A DNA stretch of 13,770 nt from Promethearchaeia archaeon. GTDB taxonomy: Archaea; Asgardarchaeota; Lokiarchaeia; Sigyniarchaeales; SOKP01. This document shows positions 7,608-13,770 of this stretch, piece by piece. The position numbers were made by a program, and so were the translations under genes. The stretch covers positions 1 to 13,770 of the forward strand of contig JAHQWY010000067.1 of the NCBI GenBank assembly GCA_029856445.1. Reading direction: 5' to 3'. Each line of letters starts with the position of its first letter. Position 1 is the first letter of the stretch. The notes below the pieces were generated by a model. The model searched no databases and was not told where the DNA came from. It saw nothing but the letters and a program-made list of their open reading frames with translations.

Positions 7608-9098
7608 TTATACCTCTTCTATTAGTTCTCTGATTTTTTCTTCTCTAATGGTTGTCACTTTTTCTATTTTCTCTATTCTTTTAAGGTATAGATTGTACAT
7701 TGATTCTTTTTTTTTTTTTAATTCATCAATATATGAGATTACCTCTTTTTTCGATGGGGACCCTTGACTGATTCTTTTTTCTAAACATAGATCTAGATTC
7801 TTTAATGTTTGAATTATATCTTCTGATATTGTCATTTCCTTATTTTGGACATTAAGAATAAATTTTTCAATTCTTTCTTTATTCAACATATCTTCTGGTT
7901 TTTCTGAGTCCTTTACTAAAAGTGCTACTATTTGATGAGATTGTCTAAATGGGATATTATACTCTTGTACCAATAATTCAGCCAAATCTAATGCAAGAAT
8001 GAAACTTTCATTAATAGTGCTTCTCATTTTCTCTTTGTTAATTTTTATGGTGGAAAAAATCCCTTTAAAAATCTTAATTATAGAAATTATATTATTAAAA
8101 GAATTTTTCAATAATTGTTTTAGATCCTGAAAATCCCTAAAATATCCTGTTGGAGTTGCTTTAATAATCATTGCAGCCCCAAACAAATTTGAAACAACTT
8201 TAGAACTTCTACTTCTTATTAATTCCACAGTATCAGGATTTTTCTTTTGTGGCATAACACTTGAAACCGAACAGTACTCATCAGCGATTTCTATAAAGTT
8301 AAATTCCTTAGTAGACCAAATTATTAAATCTTCTGCGATTCTCGAAAATTGGATAGCGAGTAGTGATAATCCCATTAGTACTTCATAAATATAATCTCTC
8401 GAGCTGGTTGCGTCAATTGAATTATAAACCATTTCATCAAAACCTAATAATTCAGTTGTCCTAATCCTGTTGATATTAATACTTGTCCCTCCAATAGCAC
8501 AAGCCCCAAGTGGATTTTTATTTACTCTATTATATATCTCTTCTATCCTTTCAAGAGATCTTAAAATCTGTGCGATATAATTGTTAATATAATGAGAAAA
8601 AACCCCTAATTGCCCCCTTTGTAAGTGCGTATATAGGGGAAGATAAGAATCTGCATTATTTTTAGAATTACTAAGGAAAATCTCAACGAGAACAAATAAT
8701 TCTTCAGAAATGTTATTCAGTTCTTTTCTTATTTTTAATCTTAGATCAACTGAGATTTGATCATTTCTAGATCTACCAGTATGAATTTTACCCCCAATTT
8801 CGATCCCAATCTTGTCTATAACACTTTTTTCTATAAATGGATGGATATCTTCAAAACTGCCATCTAATTTAATTTGATTGTTTTGAATTTTTTTCTTTAT
8901 ATTTTCAAGTGCAATTAAGATCTGTTTAATTTCATTTTTATTAAGTATATTTTGTTCAAATAGCATAATATCATGAACTTGAGTACCAATAATATCTTCT
9001 TCAATAATCCACAAATCTTCTTTTAAAGATGAGAGTAACTCTAATGCGTTATCGTTAAGAGGGGACCCTAATCCAGACCTATATAAATTTTTTCCCAT
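7608..9098 (-). CDS. argH: Argininosuccinate lyase
   Basis: ArgH splits argininosuccinate into arginine and fumarate, the last step of the pathway. It belongs to the fumarase/aspartase superfamily and acts as a tetramer. EDIH lies at residues 83-86, HTGRSRNDQ at 106-114, and the signature loop with the catalytic serine, SSVMPQKKNPD, at 279-289. The residue before that loop is Val278 where Gly is common (GSSxMP). At 496 residues it is somewhat longer than the usual 455-470; the excess is a Lys/Glu-rich C-terminal tail that begins right after a four-lysine stretch encoded by a run of 13 A (7707-7719 on the plus strand, as T). The gene is separated from the argJ unit by 414 bases and so is probably transcribed on its own. 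There is no ribosome site before the ATG; an A/T-rich box near 9116-9124 fits a leaderless transcript. Confidence 0.95.
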   Translation of the reverse strand: MGKNLYRSGLGSPLNDNALELLSSLKEDLWIIEEDIIGTQVHDIMLFEQNILNKNEIKQILIALENIKKKIQNNQIKLDGSFEDIHPFIEKSVIDKIGIEIGGKIHTGRSRNDQISVDLRLKIRKELNNISEELFVLVEIFLSNSKNNADSYLPLYTHLQRGQLGVFSHYINNYIAQILRSLERIEEIYNRVNKNPLGACAIGGTSININRIRTTELLGFDEMVYNSIDATSSRDYIYEVLMGLSLLAIQFSRIAEDLIIWSTKEFNFIEIADEYCSVSSVMPQKKNPDTVELIRSRSSKVVSNLFGAAMIIKATPTGYFRDFQDLKQLLKNSFNNIISIIKIFKGIFSTIKINKEKMRSTINESFILALDLAELLVQEYNIPFRQSHQIVALLVKDSEKPEDMLNKERIEKFILNVQNKEMTISEDIIQTLKNLDLCLEKRISQGSPSKKEVISYIDELKKKKESMYNLYLKRIEKIEKVTTIREEKIRELIEEV

Positions 9099-9323
9099 TC
9101 TAAATCGCTATAAATTTATTTTAAATTATTAAAATATTAGTTTTGTACTACTATAATCTTTGAGGTTTTGATGATGATGTTCCTAATAATGGTGTTTTTT
9201 TCTTATCTTCTTAAAAACTTATTTTGTTATTTTAGAATTGAATACAGAATTTTTCATGCTTTACTGATAAATTCTTTTAAGAGTATTAAGATTACAGATA
9301 ATTGATAATGATAAATACAAGAT

Positions 9324-9338
9324 AGAAATCTTTATATA
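9324..9338 (+). promoter_or_regulatory. Archaeal promoter (BRE plus TATA) of the ABC importer operon
   Basis: TTTATATA at 9331-9338 is a textbook archaeal TATA box, preceded by a purine-rich AGAAATC that can serve as the TFB-recognition element. Transcription would start near 9360, giving a leader of about 70 bases before the ATG at 9434. Confidence 0.6.
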
Positions 9339-9419
9339 TGAACTATAGAATTATATCTCGTTAAATCTATACAAAAATTACAAATTATAATAGTTAAAAA
9401 ATTAGATAATATAAAACAA

Positions 9420-9424
9420 GAGGT
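9420..9424 (+). promoter_or_regulatory. Ribosome binding site of the binding-protein gene
   Basis: GAGGT lies 9 bases before the ATG at 9434 and supports that start. Confidence 0.6.
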
Positions 9425-9433
9425 AAATTTATT

Positions 9434-10237
9434 ATGAAAAGAGAAATAGCAGTAGTAGCGATGGTAGCCTGCTTAGCAGGAGGATTCTTGGCTGGATGGT
9501 TTATACCTCCGCTGTTTGAAGCACCAAGCGGTGAATTAATCAGCAAGATCAAATCTCGAGGGGAATTACGTGTTGGAACTAGTACTGATTATGAACCCTT
9601 CGAATTTAATAATATAACTTCGGGTAAGATTGAAGGCTTCGACGTCGACGTAAGCCAGTTGATTGCTGATGAAATTGGAGTCGACCTTTTAATGGTCGAC
9701 ATGGCTTTTGACGCTTTGATTGGTGCATGTGTTGCAGGTACTATTGACATGATTGCGGCAGCATTGACATATGATCCTACAACGGAGCTAGGAAAAGAAC
9801 GTGCACAGCAACTTTCACCCTCAATACCCTATGTCACTGTTGCTCAAGTGGTTATCACAATGGCAGATTCATTACTCACAATCAATAACTTATCAGATCT
9901 AATTGGGGAGAATATTGGCTGTCAAACGGGTACCACAATGGAAGCTGACTTGATTGCAGCTGGTGTTACTCCCACAACATTTGCAAGTGTTCTTTCACTT
10001 ATGCAAGATTTAGTCAGTGGAACAGGTATTGAAGCAGCATACCTAGATGAACCGGTTTTTACTGCCTGGAATAATACATACGACCTTAAGGTCATCTTAC
10101 GTACGGGAACTGAACCTATGTCGCTATGGTGCAGACATGAAGACCCAGATCTGCTATATGTAATCAATACAGTCATCCTTACCGGATATGAACCAAATGG
10201 GACGATGTATGATCTATTAGATAAGTGGTTTGTATGA
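9434..10237 (+). CDS. Polar amino acid ABC importer, substrate-binding protein (family 3, HisJ/GlnH type)
   Basis: This protein captures an amino acid outside the membrane and hands it to the permeases. Residues 2-3 (KR) and a hydrophobic stretch at about 5-27 form an N-terminal membrane anchor or signal; Cys13 sits in MVAC, a weak lipobox placed early, so an uncleaved anchor is as likely as lipid attachment. The mature part starts GELRVGTSTDYEPFEF, followed by GFDVDVSQLIADEIG, and later AAYLDEPVF, which matches the family's ligand-binding Asp block. The Arg that binds the ligand's carboxylate should be in KERAQQLSPSIPYV, but about six extra residues (TYDPTTELGK region) precede it relative to the usual T-x-T-x-E-R. 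Length is 267 residues. It is first in the operon, and its stop overlaps the next gene's ATG as ATGA. The importer genes have more G+C than the arginine genes. The substrate is unproven; arginine is only suggested by the neighbours. Confidence 0.92.
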   Translation: MKREIAVVAMVACLAGGFLAGWFIPPLFEAPSGELISKIKSRGELRVGTSTDYEPFEFNNITSGKIEGFDVDVSQLIADEIGVDLLMVDMAFDALIGACVAGTIDMIAAALTYDPTTELGKERAQQLSPSIPYVTVAQVVITMADSLLTINNLSDLIGENIGCQTGTTMEADLIAAGVTPTTFASVLSLMQDLVSGTGIEAAYLDEPVFTAWNNTYDLKVILRTGTEPMSLWCRHEDPDLLYVINTVILTGYEPNGTMYDLLDKWFV

Positions 10238-10920
10238 GTGATATTCCAACTCTCTCTGAAATTATTTATTATATTCTGAGGAGAGGCCTCTACCATACAT
10301 TGCTCTTAACTGCTCTAGGTCTATTGATTGGGTTTATATTGGGCATATCGCTAGCGATAATGCGTGTATATGGTGCTAAAGAACTCATGTGGTTCTCAAG
10401 TGGTTATGAGAAGTTGTTTCGCGGTATCCCACTTATAGTACTAATCTATATTTTTGCTTTCGGATTGCCAGATATTTTATGGTACATCGACCCACTTGAA
10501 TTACGGCTTGGTAGTGTAGTTTTAGCCCTTTCTCTTCGTAGTGCTGCTTATCAATCTCAAATTTTTCGTGGAGCTATTTTATCAGTGGCTCCGGGACAAA
10601 TGGAAGCTGCTCGTGCGCTGGGTATGAAGGGATCTCAAGCTTTCCGACACGTTGTAATGCCACAAGCTTTACGGCTAGCAATACCTAGCTGGTCCAATGA
10701 ATATGCAGTTGTCATTAAAGATTCATCTTTCGCTTCTGCTATTGGAATTGTCGAGTTGACTCAAGCAGCTTATTTCGTGTCTGTAAGTTTTCGAGAGATC
10801 TGGGCTTTATCATATTTAATTCTTGCAGTTATATACTTTTTATTTACATACCCTATAACACGGATATTTGGTGAACGACAATCTAAGAAACTGAAGAAGT
10901 TGGGAATGGGAGGTGGCTAG
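10234..10920 (+). CDS. Polar amino acid ABC importer, permease (HisM/GlnP type)
   Basis: This is one of two membrane subunits of the importer. It has about five predicted membrane segments: a first long one near residues 15-40, segments near 60-80 and 85-105, and two after residue 150. The ATPase-contacting EAA loop reads [27 protein letters not shown], with the expected E-A-A...G and the Leu/Met-Pro block at its end. The open frame reaches a GTG at 10225, but the ATG at 10234 forms the classic ATGA overlap with the upstream stop, so I take it as the start, giving 228 residues. Translational coupling with the binding protein is likely. Confidence 0.93.
   Translation: MSDIPTLSEIIYYILRRGLYHTLLLTALGLLIGFILGISLAIMRVYGAKELMWFSSGYEKLFRGIPLIVLIYIFAFGLPDILWYIDPLELRLGSVVLALSLRSAAYQSQIFRGAILSVAPGQMEAARALGMKGSQAFRHVVMPQALRLAIPSWSNEYAVVIKDSSFASAIGIVELTQAAYFVSVSFREIWALSYLILAVIYFLFTYPITRIFGERQSKKLKKLGMGGG
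10909..10915 (+). promoter_or_regulatory. Perfect ribosome binding site of the importer ATPase gene
   Basis: GGAGGTG, 7 bases before the ATG at 10923 and embedded in the end of the permease gene, is a full match to the expected 16S rRNA tail complement. It is the strongest ribosome site in the window and fixes the ATPase start. Confidence 0.8.
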
Positions 10921-10922
10921 AG

Positions 10923-11690
10923 ATGGATAAACCGATTTTACAAGTAGTTGATATTTGGAAGTCATACGAAGATTTGCAAGTCCTTAAGGGTGTTTCATTC
11001 GAACTGAGGGAAGGAGAGGTCAAGGTTCTCTTTGGACCAAGTGGTTCTGGTAAAAGCACGTTACTTCGTTGCATTAATATGTTGAATCCTCCAGACAAGG
11101 GAGAGGTATTCCTCCGCGGAGAGAATATCACTGACCCTAACGTAAATATCAATGCAATACGAGCTAAAATCGGCATGGTATTCCAACATTTTAACCTATT
11201 TGCCCATCTTAAAGCCATCGATAATGTTAGTATTGGTCTTCGTCGTGTGAAAGGTTTTCCAAAGGAAGAAGCTCGAGCAAAGGCACTTGAGGTTTTACAA
11301 TCGGTTAAAATGGAAGATTGGGCTGATCATTATCCTGCTGAACTATCAGGTGGTCAACAACAACGTGTGGGGATAGCTCGTGCTTTAGCTATGGACCCAG
11401 ATGTAATTTTATTTGACGAACCTACTTCTGCTTTAGATCCTGAATTAATCGGTGAAGTACTTCAAGTAATGTTGGATATTGCTAAAGCAGGAAAGACAAT
11501 GATAGTTGTAACCCACGAAATGGGATTCGCTAAAGCTGTCGCATCAGAAATGATCTTTCTTGGGGATGGTGTGATCATAGAGAGTGGAACTCCTGAACAT
11601 TTCTTTGTTTCACCTAAATCCGAACGAGTAAAGAATTTTCTCAACCAACTTGATGTTTTATATGGAAGCCATGAAAAACTTTTAAAATAA
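10923..11690 (+). CDS. Polar amino acid ABC importer, ATP-binding protein (HisP/GlnQ type)
   Basis: This cytoplasmic ATPase drives the importer. All motifs are intact in 255 residues: Walker [10 protein letters not shown] at 38-46, Q-loop Gln88 in MVFQHFNLF, signature LSGGQQQR at 141-148, Walker B VILFDEP at 161-167 with catalytic Glu166, D-loop SALD at 169-172, and the switch His198 in VTHEMGF. The Q-loop sequence [12 protein letters not shown] is typical of polar amino acid importers, not sugar or peptide ones. There is no extra C-terminal regulatory domain. The gene starts two bases after the upstream permease and is followed 20 bases later by the second permease. Confidence 0.96.
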   Translation: MDKPILQVVDIWKSYEDLQVLKGVSFELREGEVKVLFGPSGSGKSTLLRCINMLNPPDKGEVFLRGENITDPNVNINAIRAKIGMVFQHFNLFAHLKAIDNVSIGLRRVKGFPKEEARAKALEVLQSVKMEDWADHYPAELSGGQQQRVGIARALAMDPDVILFDEPTSALDPELIGEVLQVMLDIAKAGKTMIVVTHEMGFAKAVASEMIFLGDGVIIESGTPEHFFVSPKSERVKNFLNQLDVLYGSHEKLLK

Positions 11691-11710
11691 TCAAATGAGG
11701 ATGAAAACGG

Positions 11711-12460
11711 ATGATATTACAAGATAGGCCTAATCCGATAAGAGAACTCCTTACTGTACTGGAATACTGGGATCATATCTTTTCAGGTTTCTTACTAACA
11801 ATGTGGTTGTATGGATGGGCGCTTTTGATGGGCTTTGTCCTTGGTTTAATCTTGGCTAATCTCCGCCAATATGGGGGGTGGCTTCTTTCACGCATTGCTT
11901 CAGGATATATTGAGTTTATGCGCGGTACACCTCTGCTTGCGCAATTATTTTTCATTTATTTTCTCCCTTCTAGTCTAAATATCCCCGTCGGGGATTGGGA
12001 GATAGTGACTAGCTTCACAATCCTAAATAAAGAAATTACTATCATCCTCTTGAATTATCGGACTCTAGCGGGTCTCATTACGTTAGGATTAAACAGTGCG
12101 GCTTATCAAGCTGAATACCTCCGTGGAGCTATTATGTCTGTAGGGACAGAACAATTAATGGCTGCTCAATCTCTAGGTATGTCTCGTATAGCTGGTATTT
12201 GGCATGTTGTGTTGCCACAGGCTCTACGACGTGTTATTCCTGCGTGGTCCAACGAGGCAGCTTATCTTCCAAAATATACAGTTGTTGTTTATTTTATTGG
12301 AGTTAAAGATCTGTTTGCTCAAGCACATTTTACCGTCGCACTTACGTTTATATCCGTCACCACATATGTCATCATCGCTATAATATTTCTAGTCACAATC
12401 ACACTTATTTCAAAGGGGTTGGATATCCTTCACAAAAAGACAACGATTCCAGGTCTGTAG
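11711..12460 (+). CDS. Polar amino acid ABC importer, second permease (HisQ/HisM type)
   Basis: This is the second, clearly different membrane subunit, so the channel is probably a heterodimer as in the histidine importer. Hydrophobic segments lie near residues 18-45, 68-85, 102-130 and 190-238. The EAA loop is SVGTEQLMAAQSLGMSRIAGIWHVVLPQALRR. Between the second and third segments it has a longer loop (about residues 82-105) than the first permease. Length is 249 residues. GAGGATG at 11697-11703 gives a ribosome site 7 bases before the ATG. An out-of-frame ATG at 11701 within that site is not used. It is the last gene of the operon, followed by a T-rich stretch. Confidence 0.93.
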   Translation: MILQDRPNPIRELLTVLEYWDHIFSGFLLTMWLYGWALLMGFVLGLILANLRQYGGWLLSRIASGYIEFMRGTPLLAQLFFIYFLPSSLNIPVGDWEIVTSFTILNKEITIILLNYRTLAGLITLGLNSAAYQAEYLRGAIMSVGTEQLMAAQSLGMSRIAGIWHVVLPQALRRVIPAWSNEAAYLPKYTVVVYFIGVKDLFAQAHFTVALTFISVTTYVIIAIIFLVTITLISKGLDILHKKTTIPGL

Positions 12461-12479
12461 GTTGTACAAGAATAAATTT

Positions 12480-12499
12480 AAATTTTTTTTATTTTTACT
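12480..12499 (+). terminator. Probable T-rich terminator of the importer operon
   Basis: Twenty to forty bases after the last permease stop there are runs of eight and five T separated by one A. Archaeal termination usually needs only such a T tract, and no stem is seen. The assignment is positional. Confidence 0.45.
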
Positions 12500-12508
12500 T
12501 ACATCTGT

Positions 12509-12518
12509 TAATATATAA
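12509..12518 (+). promoter_or_regulatory. Possible TATA box of the DUF362 gene
   Basis: TAATATATAA is centred about 40 bases before the ATG at 12554, predicting a transcript start near 12540 and a short leader without a ribosome site. Confidence 0.4.
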
Positions 12519-12553
12519 TTTCAATCATATTATTTCACATAATTCTCTAAAAT

Positions 12554-12814
12554 ATGAAAACAAAAGTTTACATTACAAAAAGAAAACCTACTGAAATAAC
12601 TCAAGATGTAGTTCTACGCACTCTTAATTTAATTCCATTGAAAGATATTATAAACAATTCAGAAAAGAATATTTTAGTAAATCCAAATTGGGTAACCGCA
12701 GACCATTTTAGTACAGGAAATGTGACTTCAACCAATACATTAGAAGGAATTCTGATTTATCTCATTCAGGAATCTAAAATAAACCCAAAAAAAAATTATA
12801 GTTGCCGATGGTAG
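12554..12814 (+). CDS. DUF362 family protein, N-terminal part (frameshifted)
   Basis: This is the first part of a DUF362 protein. The first 79 residues (through INPKK) are in the family frame, with ILVNPNW near residue 40 matching the family's V-L-I-K-P-N-W block and a following segment resembling the T-S-P..V-L-E region. The frame then enters a run of nine A (12787-12795) and ends seven codons later in a sequence without family resemblance. Removing one A joins it to the next entry and restores IIVADGRSFGASKGF, a typical continuation. DUF362 has no settled function; some relatives carry a ferredoxin-like domain, which is absent here. No ribosome site is seen before the ATG. Confidence 0.75.
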   Translation: MKTKVYITKRKPTEITQDVVLRTLNLIPLKDIINNSEKNILVNPNWVTADHFSTGNVTSTNTLEGILIYLIQESKINPKKNYSCRW

Positions 12815-13394
12815 GTCTTTTGGAGCATCAAAAGGATTTTTTGAGTTAAATGAAGTTTTACGATTAGAAGATTATGGAATTAAAATTTTAAATTTGAATA
12901 ATGATGAGATAGTAAATGATATTGAAATACAAAATCCTTTGTCTCTTAAAAGTGTCAATATAGCAAAAACAGCCCAAGATGCGAGCTGTATTATATCTGT
13001 TCCCTCATTAAAAACACATAATATGGCCATAACAACTCTAAGTATGAAGAATATGATGGGAGTAATTTATCCGAAAAGCATAATGCACTCTAATTTACAC
13101 AAAAAAATAGCAGATTTAGTGTCTTTGTTCCGTTCTAAAATGAAATTTCAAATCATTGATGGAATAATCGGCTCAAATGGATGGGAATTAGGAGGAAAGC
13201 CAATTCAAATGGATTTAATTATTGTCGGAGAAGATCCTGTTGCTGTTGACCGAGTTGGCAGTGAGATTATTGGCTTTGGGTTAAAAAAAGTAAAATATTT
13301 AAAATATGGGATGGAAAAGAAATTAGGGACTGCAAATTTGGATGAAATTGAAATAATTGGAAAATCAATAAGTGAAGTCTTTTGTAAATTTTAA
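12783..13394 (+). CDS. DUF362 family protein, C-terminal part (frameshifted, no start of its own)
   Basis: This is the continuation of the DUF362 protein in the next frame, open from 12783 to the stop at 13394. It reads IIVADGRSFGASKGF right after the A run, then ASCIISVPSLKTHNMAITTLSMKNMMGVI (family: V-P-K-L-K-T-H...L-K-N), IADLVSLFRSKMKFQIIDGIIGSNGWELGGKP (family: I-V-D-G-I) and VGEDPVAVDRVGSEIIG (family: D-P-V-A-V-D). No good start codon lies at its head; a TTG at 12894 would cut off conserved sequence. Joined to the previous entry it would make a protein of about 279 residues, near the size of short DUF362 proteins. It may be a pseudogene, a sequencing error in the A run, or a slippage-expressed gene. 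Confidence 0.75.
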   Translation, partial: TQKKIIVADGRSFGASKGFFELNEVLRLEDYGIKILNLNNDEIVNDIEIQNPLSLKSVNIAKTAQDASCIISVPSLKTHNMAITTLSMKNMMGVIYPKSIMHSNLHKKIADLVSLFRSKMKFQIIDGIIGSNGWELGGKPIQMDLIIVGEDPVAVDRVGSEIIGFGLKKVKYLKYGMEKKLGTANLDEIEIIGKSISEVFCKF

Positions 13395-13442
13395 TTTTTA
13401 ATATGTAGTTTAATCTTATTCTCGTTTTGTGTAAATTTGTTA

Positions 13443-13470
13443 AATCTTATTTCTTAAGATTATTTTATTT
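13443..13470 (+). terminator. Possible terminator after the DUF362 gene
   Basis: A 7-bp hairpin (AATCTTA at 13443-13449 with TAAGATT at 13455-13461, 5-base loop) is followed by ATTTTATTT. It is weak and A/T-rich, so it may be chance. Confidence 0.3.
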
Positions 13471-13490
13471 AATAATATCATTTGATAATT

Positions 13491-13500
13491 TTTTAAAAAT
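13491..13500 (+). promoter_or_regulatory. Possible TATA box of the threonine aldolase gene
   Basis: TTTTAAAAAT is centred about 23-26 bases before the ATG at 13518. With the usual archaeal spacing, transcription would begin at or next to the start codon, giving a leaderless mRNA, consistent with the lack of a ribosome site. Confidence 0.4.
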
Positions 13501-13517
13501 TTCATAAATGAGTAAAT

Positions 13518-13770
13518 ATGAAGATTATTGATTTTCGTTCTGATACCGTTACTAAACCTTCACCCGAAATGTGGAAGGCTTTAAAATCAATGGATAATTC
13601 TAAACTCGGAGATGATGTTCTTGGTGAAGATCCTACTGTCAATGAATTAGAAGATAAAGCAGCAAAAGTTATTGGAAAAGAAGCGGCTTTATTAGTAACC
13701 TCGGGTACTCAAGGGAATCTCATCTCACTTCTTTCACAAACTAATCCAGGGGATGAAATCCTGTTAGAAG
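13518..13770 (+). CDS. ltaE: Low-specificity L-threonine aldolase (GlyI/LtaE family), 3'-truncated
   Basis: This PLP enzyme splits threonine or allo-threonine into glycine and acetaldehyde. The 84 visible residues begin [22 protein letters not shown], and the F-R-S-D-T-V-T-x-P opening is the family's hallmark. [15 protein letters not shown] and then [20 protein letters not shown], the cofactor phosphate-binding region, follow. The catalytic lysine lies beyond the window end. The ATG at 13518 is preferred because the family motif starts immediately; an ATG at 13508 is out of frame and stops after seven codons. Related beta-eliminating lyases share the fold, but the opening motif favours threonine aldolase. 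Confidence 0.92.
   Translation, partial: MKIIDFRSDTVTKPSPEMWKALKSMDNSKLGDDVLGEDPTVNELEDKAAKVIGKEAALLVTSGTQGNLISLLSQTNPGDEILLE

Larger units (their letters stand above)
9099..9433. other. Divergent promoter region between argH and the ABC importer
   Basis: This 335-base A/T-rich stretch separates two divergently read units. It contains no open frame with family resemblance and no convincing inverted repeat. The only clear signals are the importer's TATA box and ribosome site near its right end and a weaker A/T box close to argH. Confidence 0.6.

Noticed and set aside
9166..9180. TGATGATGATG resembling a box C of a C/D guide RNA.
   Set aside because: No box D or paired C'/D' motif at suitable spacing was found nearby.
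9680..9700. Perfect inverted repeat GTCGACC / GGTCGAC with a 7-base loop, with another GTCGAC at 9644-9649.
   Set aside because: It lies inside the binding-protein gene and simply encodes repeated Val-Asp pairs in normal family sequence; no independent sign of function.
9922..10296. Minus-strand open frame of 124 codons.
   Set aside because: It is antisense to the binding protein and first permease, whose family motifs are clear; the product has no recognisable features.
10883..11218. Minus-strand open frame of 111 codons.
   Set aside because: Antisense to the ATPase Walker A region; composition is what an antisense shadow gives.
13412..13461. TTAATCTTATT repeated twice with slight changes (near 13412 and 13443).
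   Set aside because: Short A/T-rich direct repeat of only two units; too easily due to chance to call a repeat array.

Overview
The window reads as a piece of an AT-rich archaeal genome. The evidence is indirect: a thiolase of the SCP-2/archaeal type, a stand-alone Lrp/AsnC-type ligand-binding (RAM) protein, a DUF362 protein, TATA-like boxes with an upstream purine stretch at archaeal spacing instead of bacterial -35/-10 pairs, some genes with GGAGGTG-type ribosome sites and others with little or no leader. An Asgard (Lokiarchaeia-like) lineage would fit the gene mix and composition, but no lineage-defining marker is present, so that part is a guess.

Layout. Positions 2-1126 (+) hold the C-terminal majority of a thiolase whose start lies outside the window. 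Positions 1123-7193 (-) form one tightly packed transcription unit, read argJ - argB - argD - argC - argG - small RAM-domain protein, with gaps of roughly 13-47 bases. A 414-base non-coding stretch (7194-7607) follows, then argH (7608-9098, -) as a separate unit on the same strand. Positions 9434-12460 (+) are a four-gene polar amino acid ABC importer (binding protein, permease, ATPase, permease) behind a clear TATA box. Positions 12554-13394 (+) hold a DUF362 gene split by a one-base frameshift in a run of nine A. From 13518 the start of a low-specificity threonine aldolase runs off the window.

How the genes work together. ArgJ, ArgB, ArgC and ArgD take glutamate through N-acetylated intermediates to ornithine. 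ArgJ recycles the acetyl group from acetylornithine to glutamate, so no separate ArgA/ArgE is needed. ArgG and ArgH turn citrulline into arginine. Ornithine carbamoyltransferase (ArgF) and carbamoyl-phosphate synthase are not in the window. No LysW-like carrier protein is visible, so this is the acetyl-cycle route, not the carrier-protein route of many archaea. The RAM protein at the end of the operon is a candidate amino-acid sensor. The importer beside argH may bring in arginine or a related polar amino acid, but its substrate cannot be read from sequence. Its genes are visibly richer in G+C than both flanks.

The points most worth a second look are: the thiolase has glycine where the nucleophilic cysteine is expected; the RAM-only protein lies in the arginine operon; an unexplained structured element sits between argH and argJ (a 17-bp imperfect stem, an inner hairpin, a GCGA-tetraloop hairpin and a T run); and the DUF362 frameshift. 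I see no CRISPR array, insertion sequence, tRNA or rRNA, and nothing that amounts to a clearly new multi-gene system.
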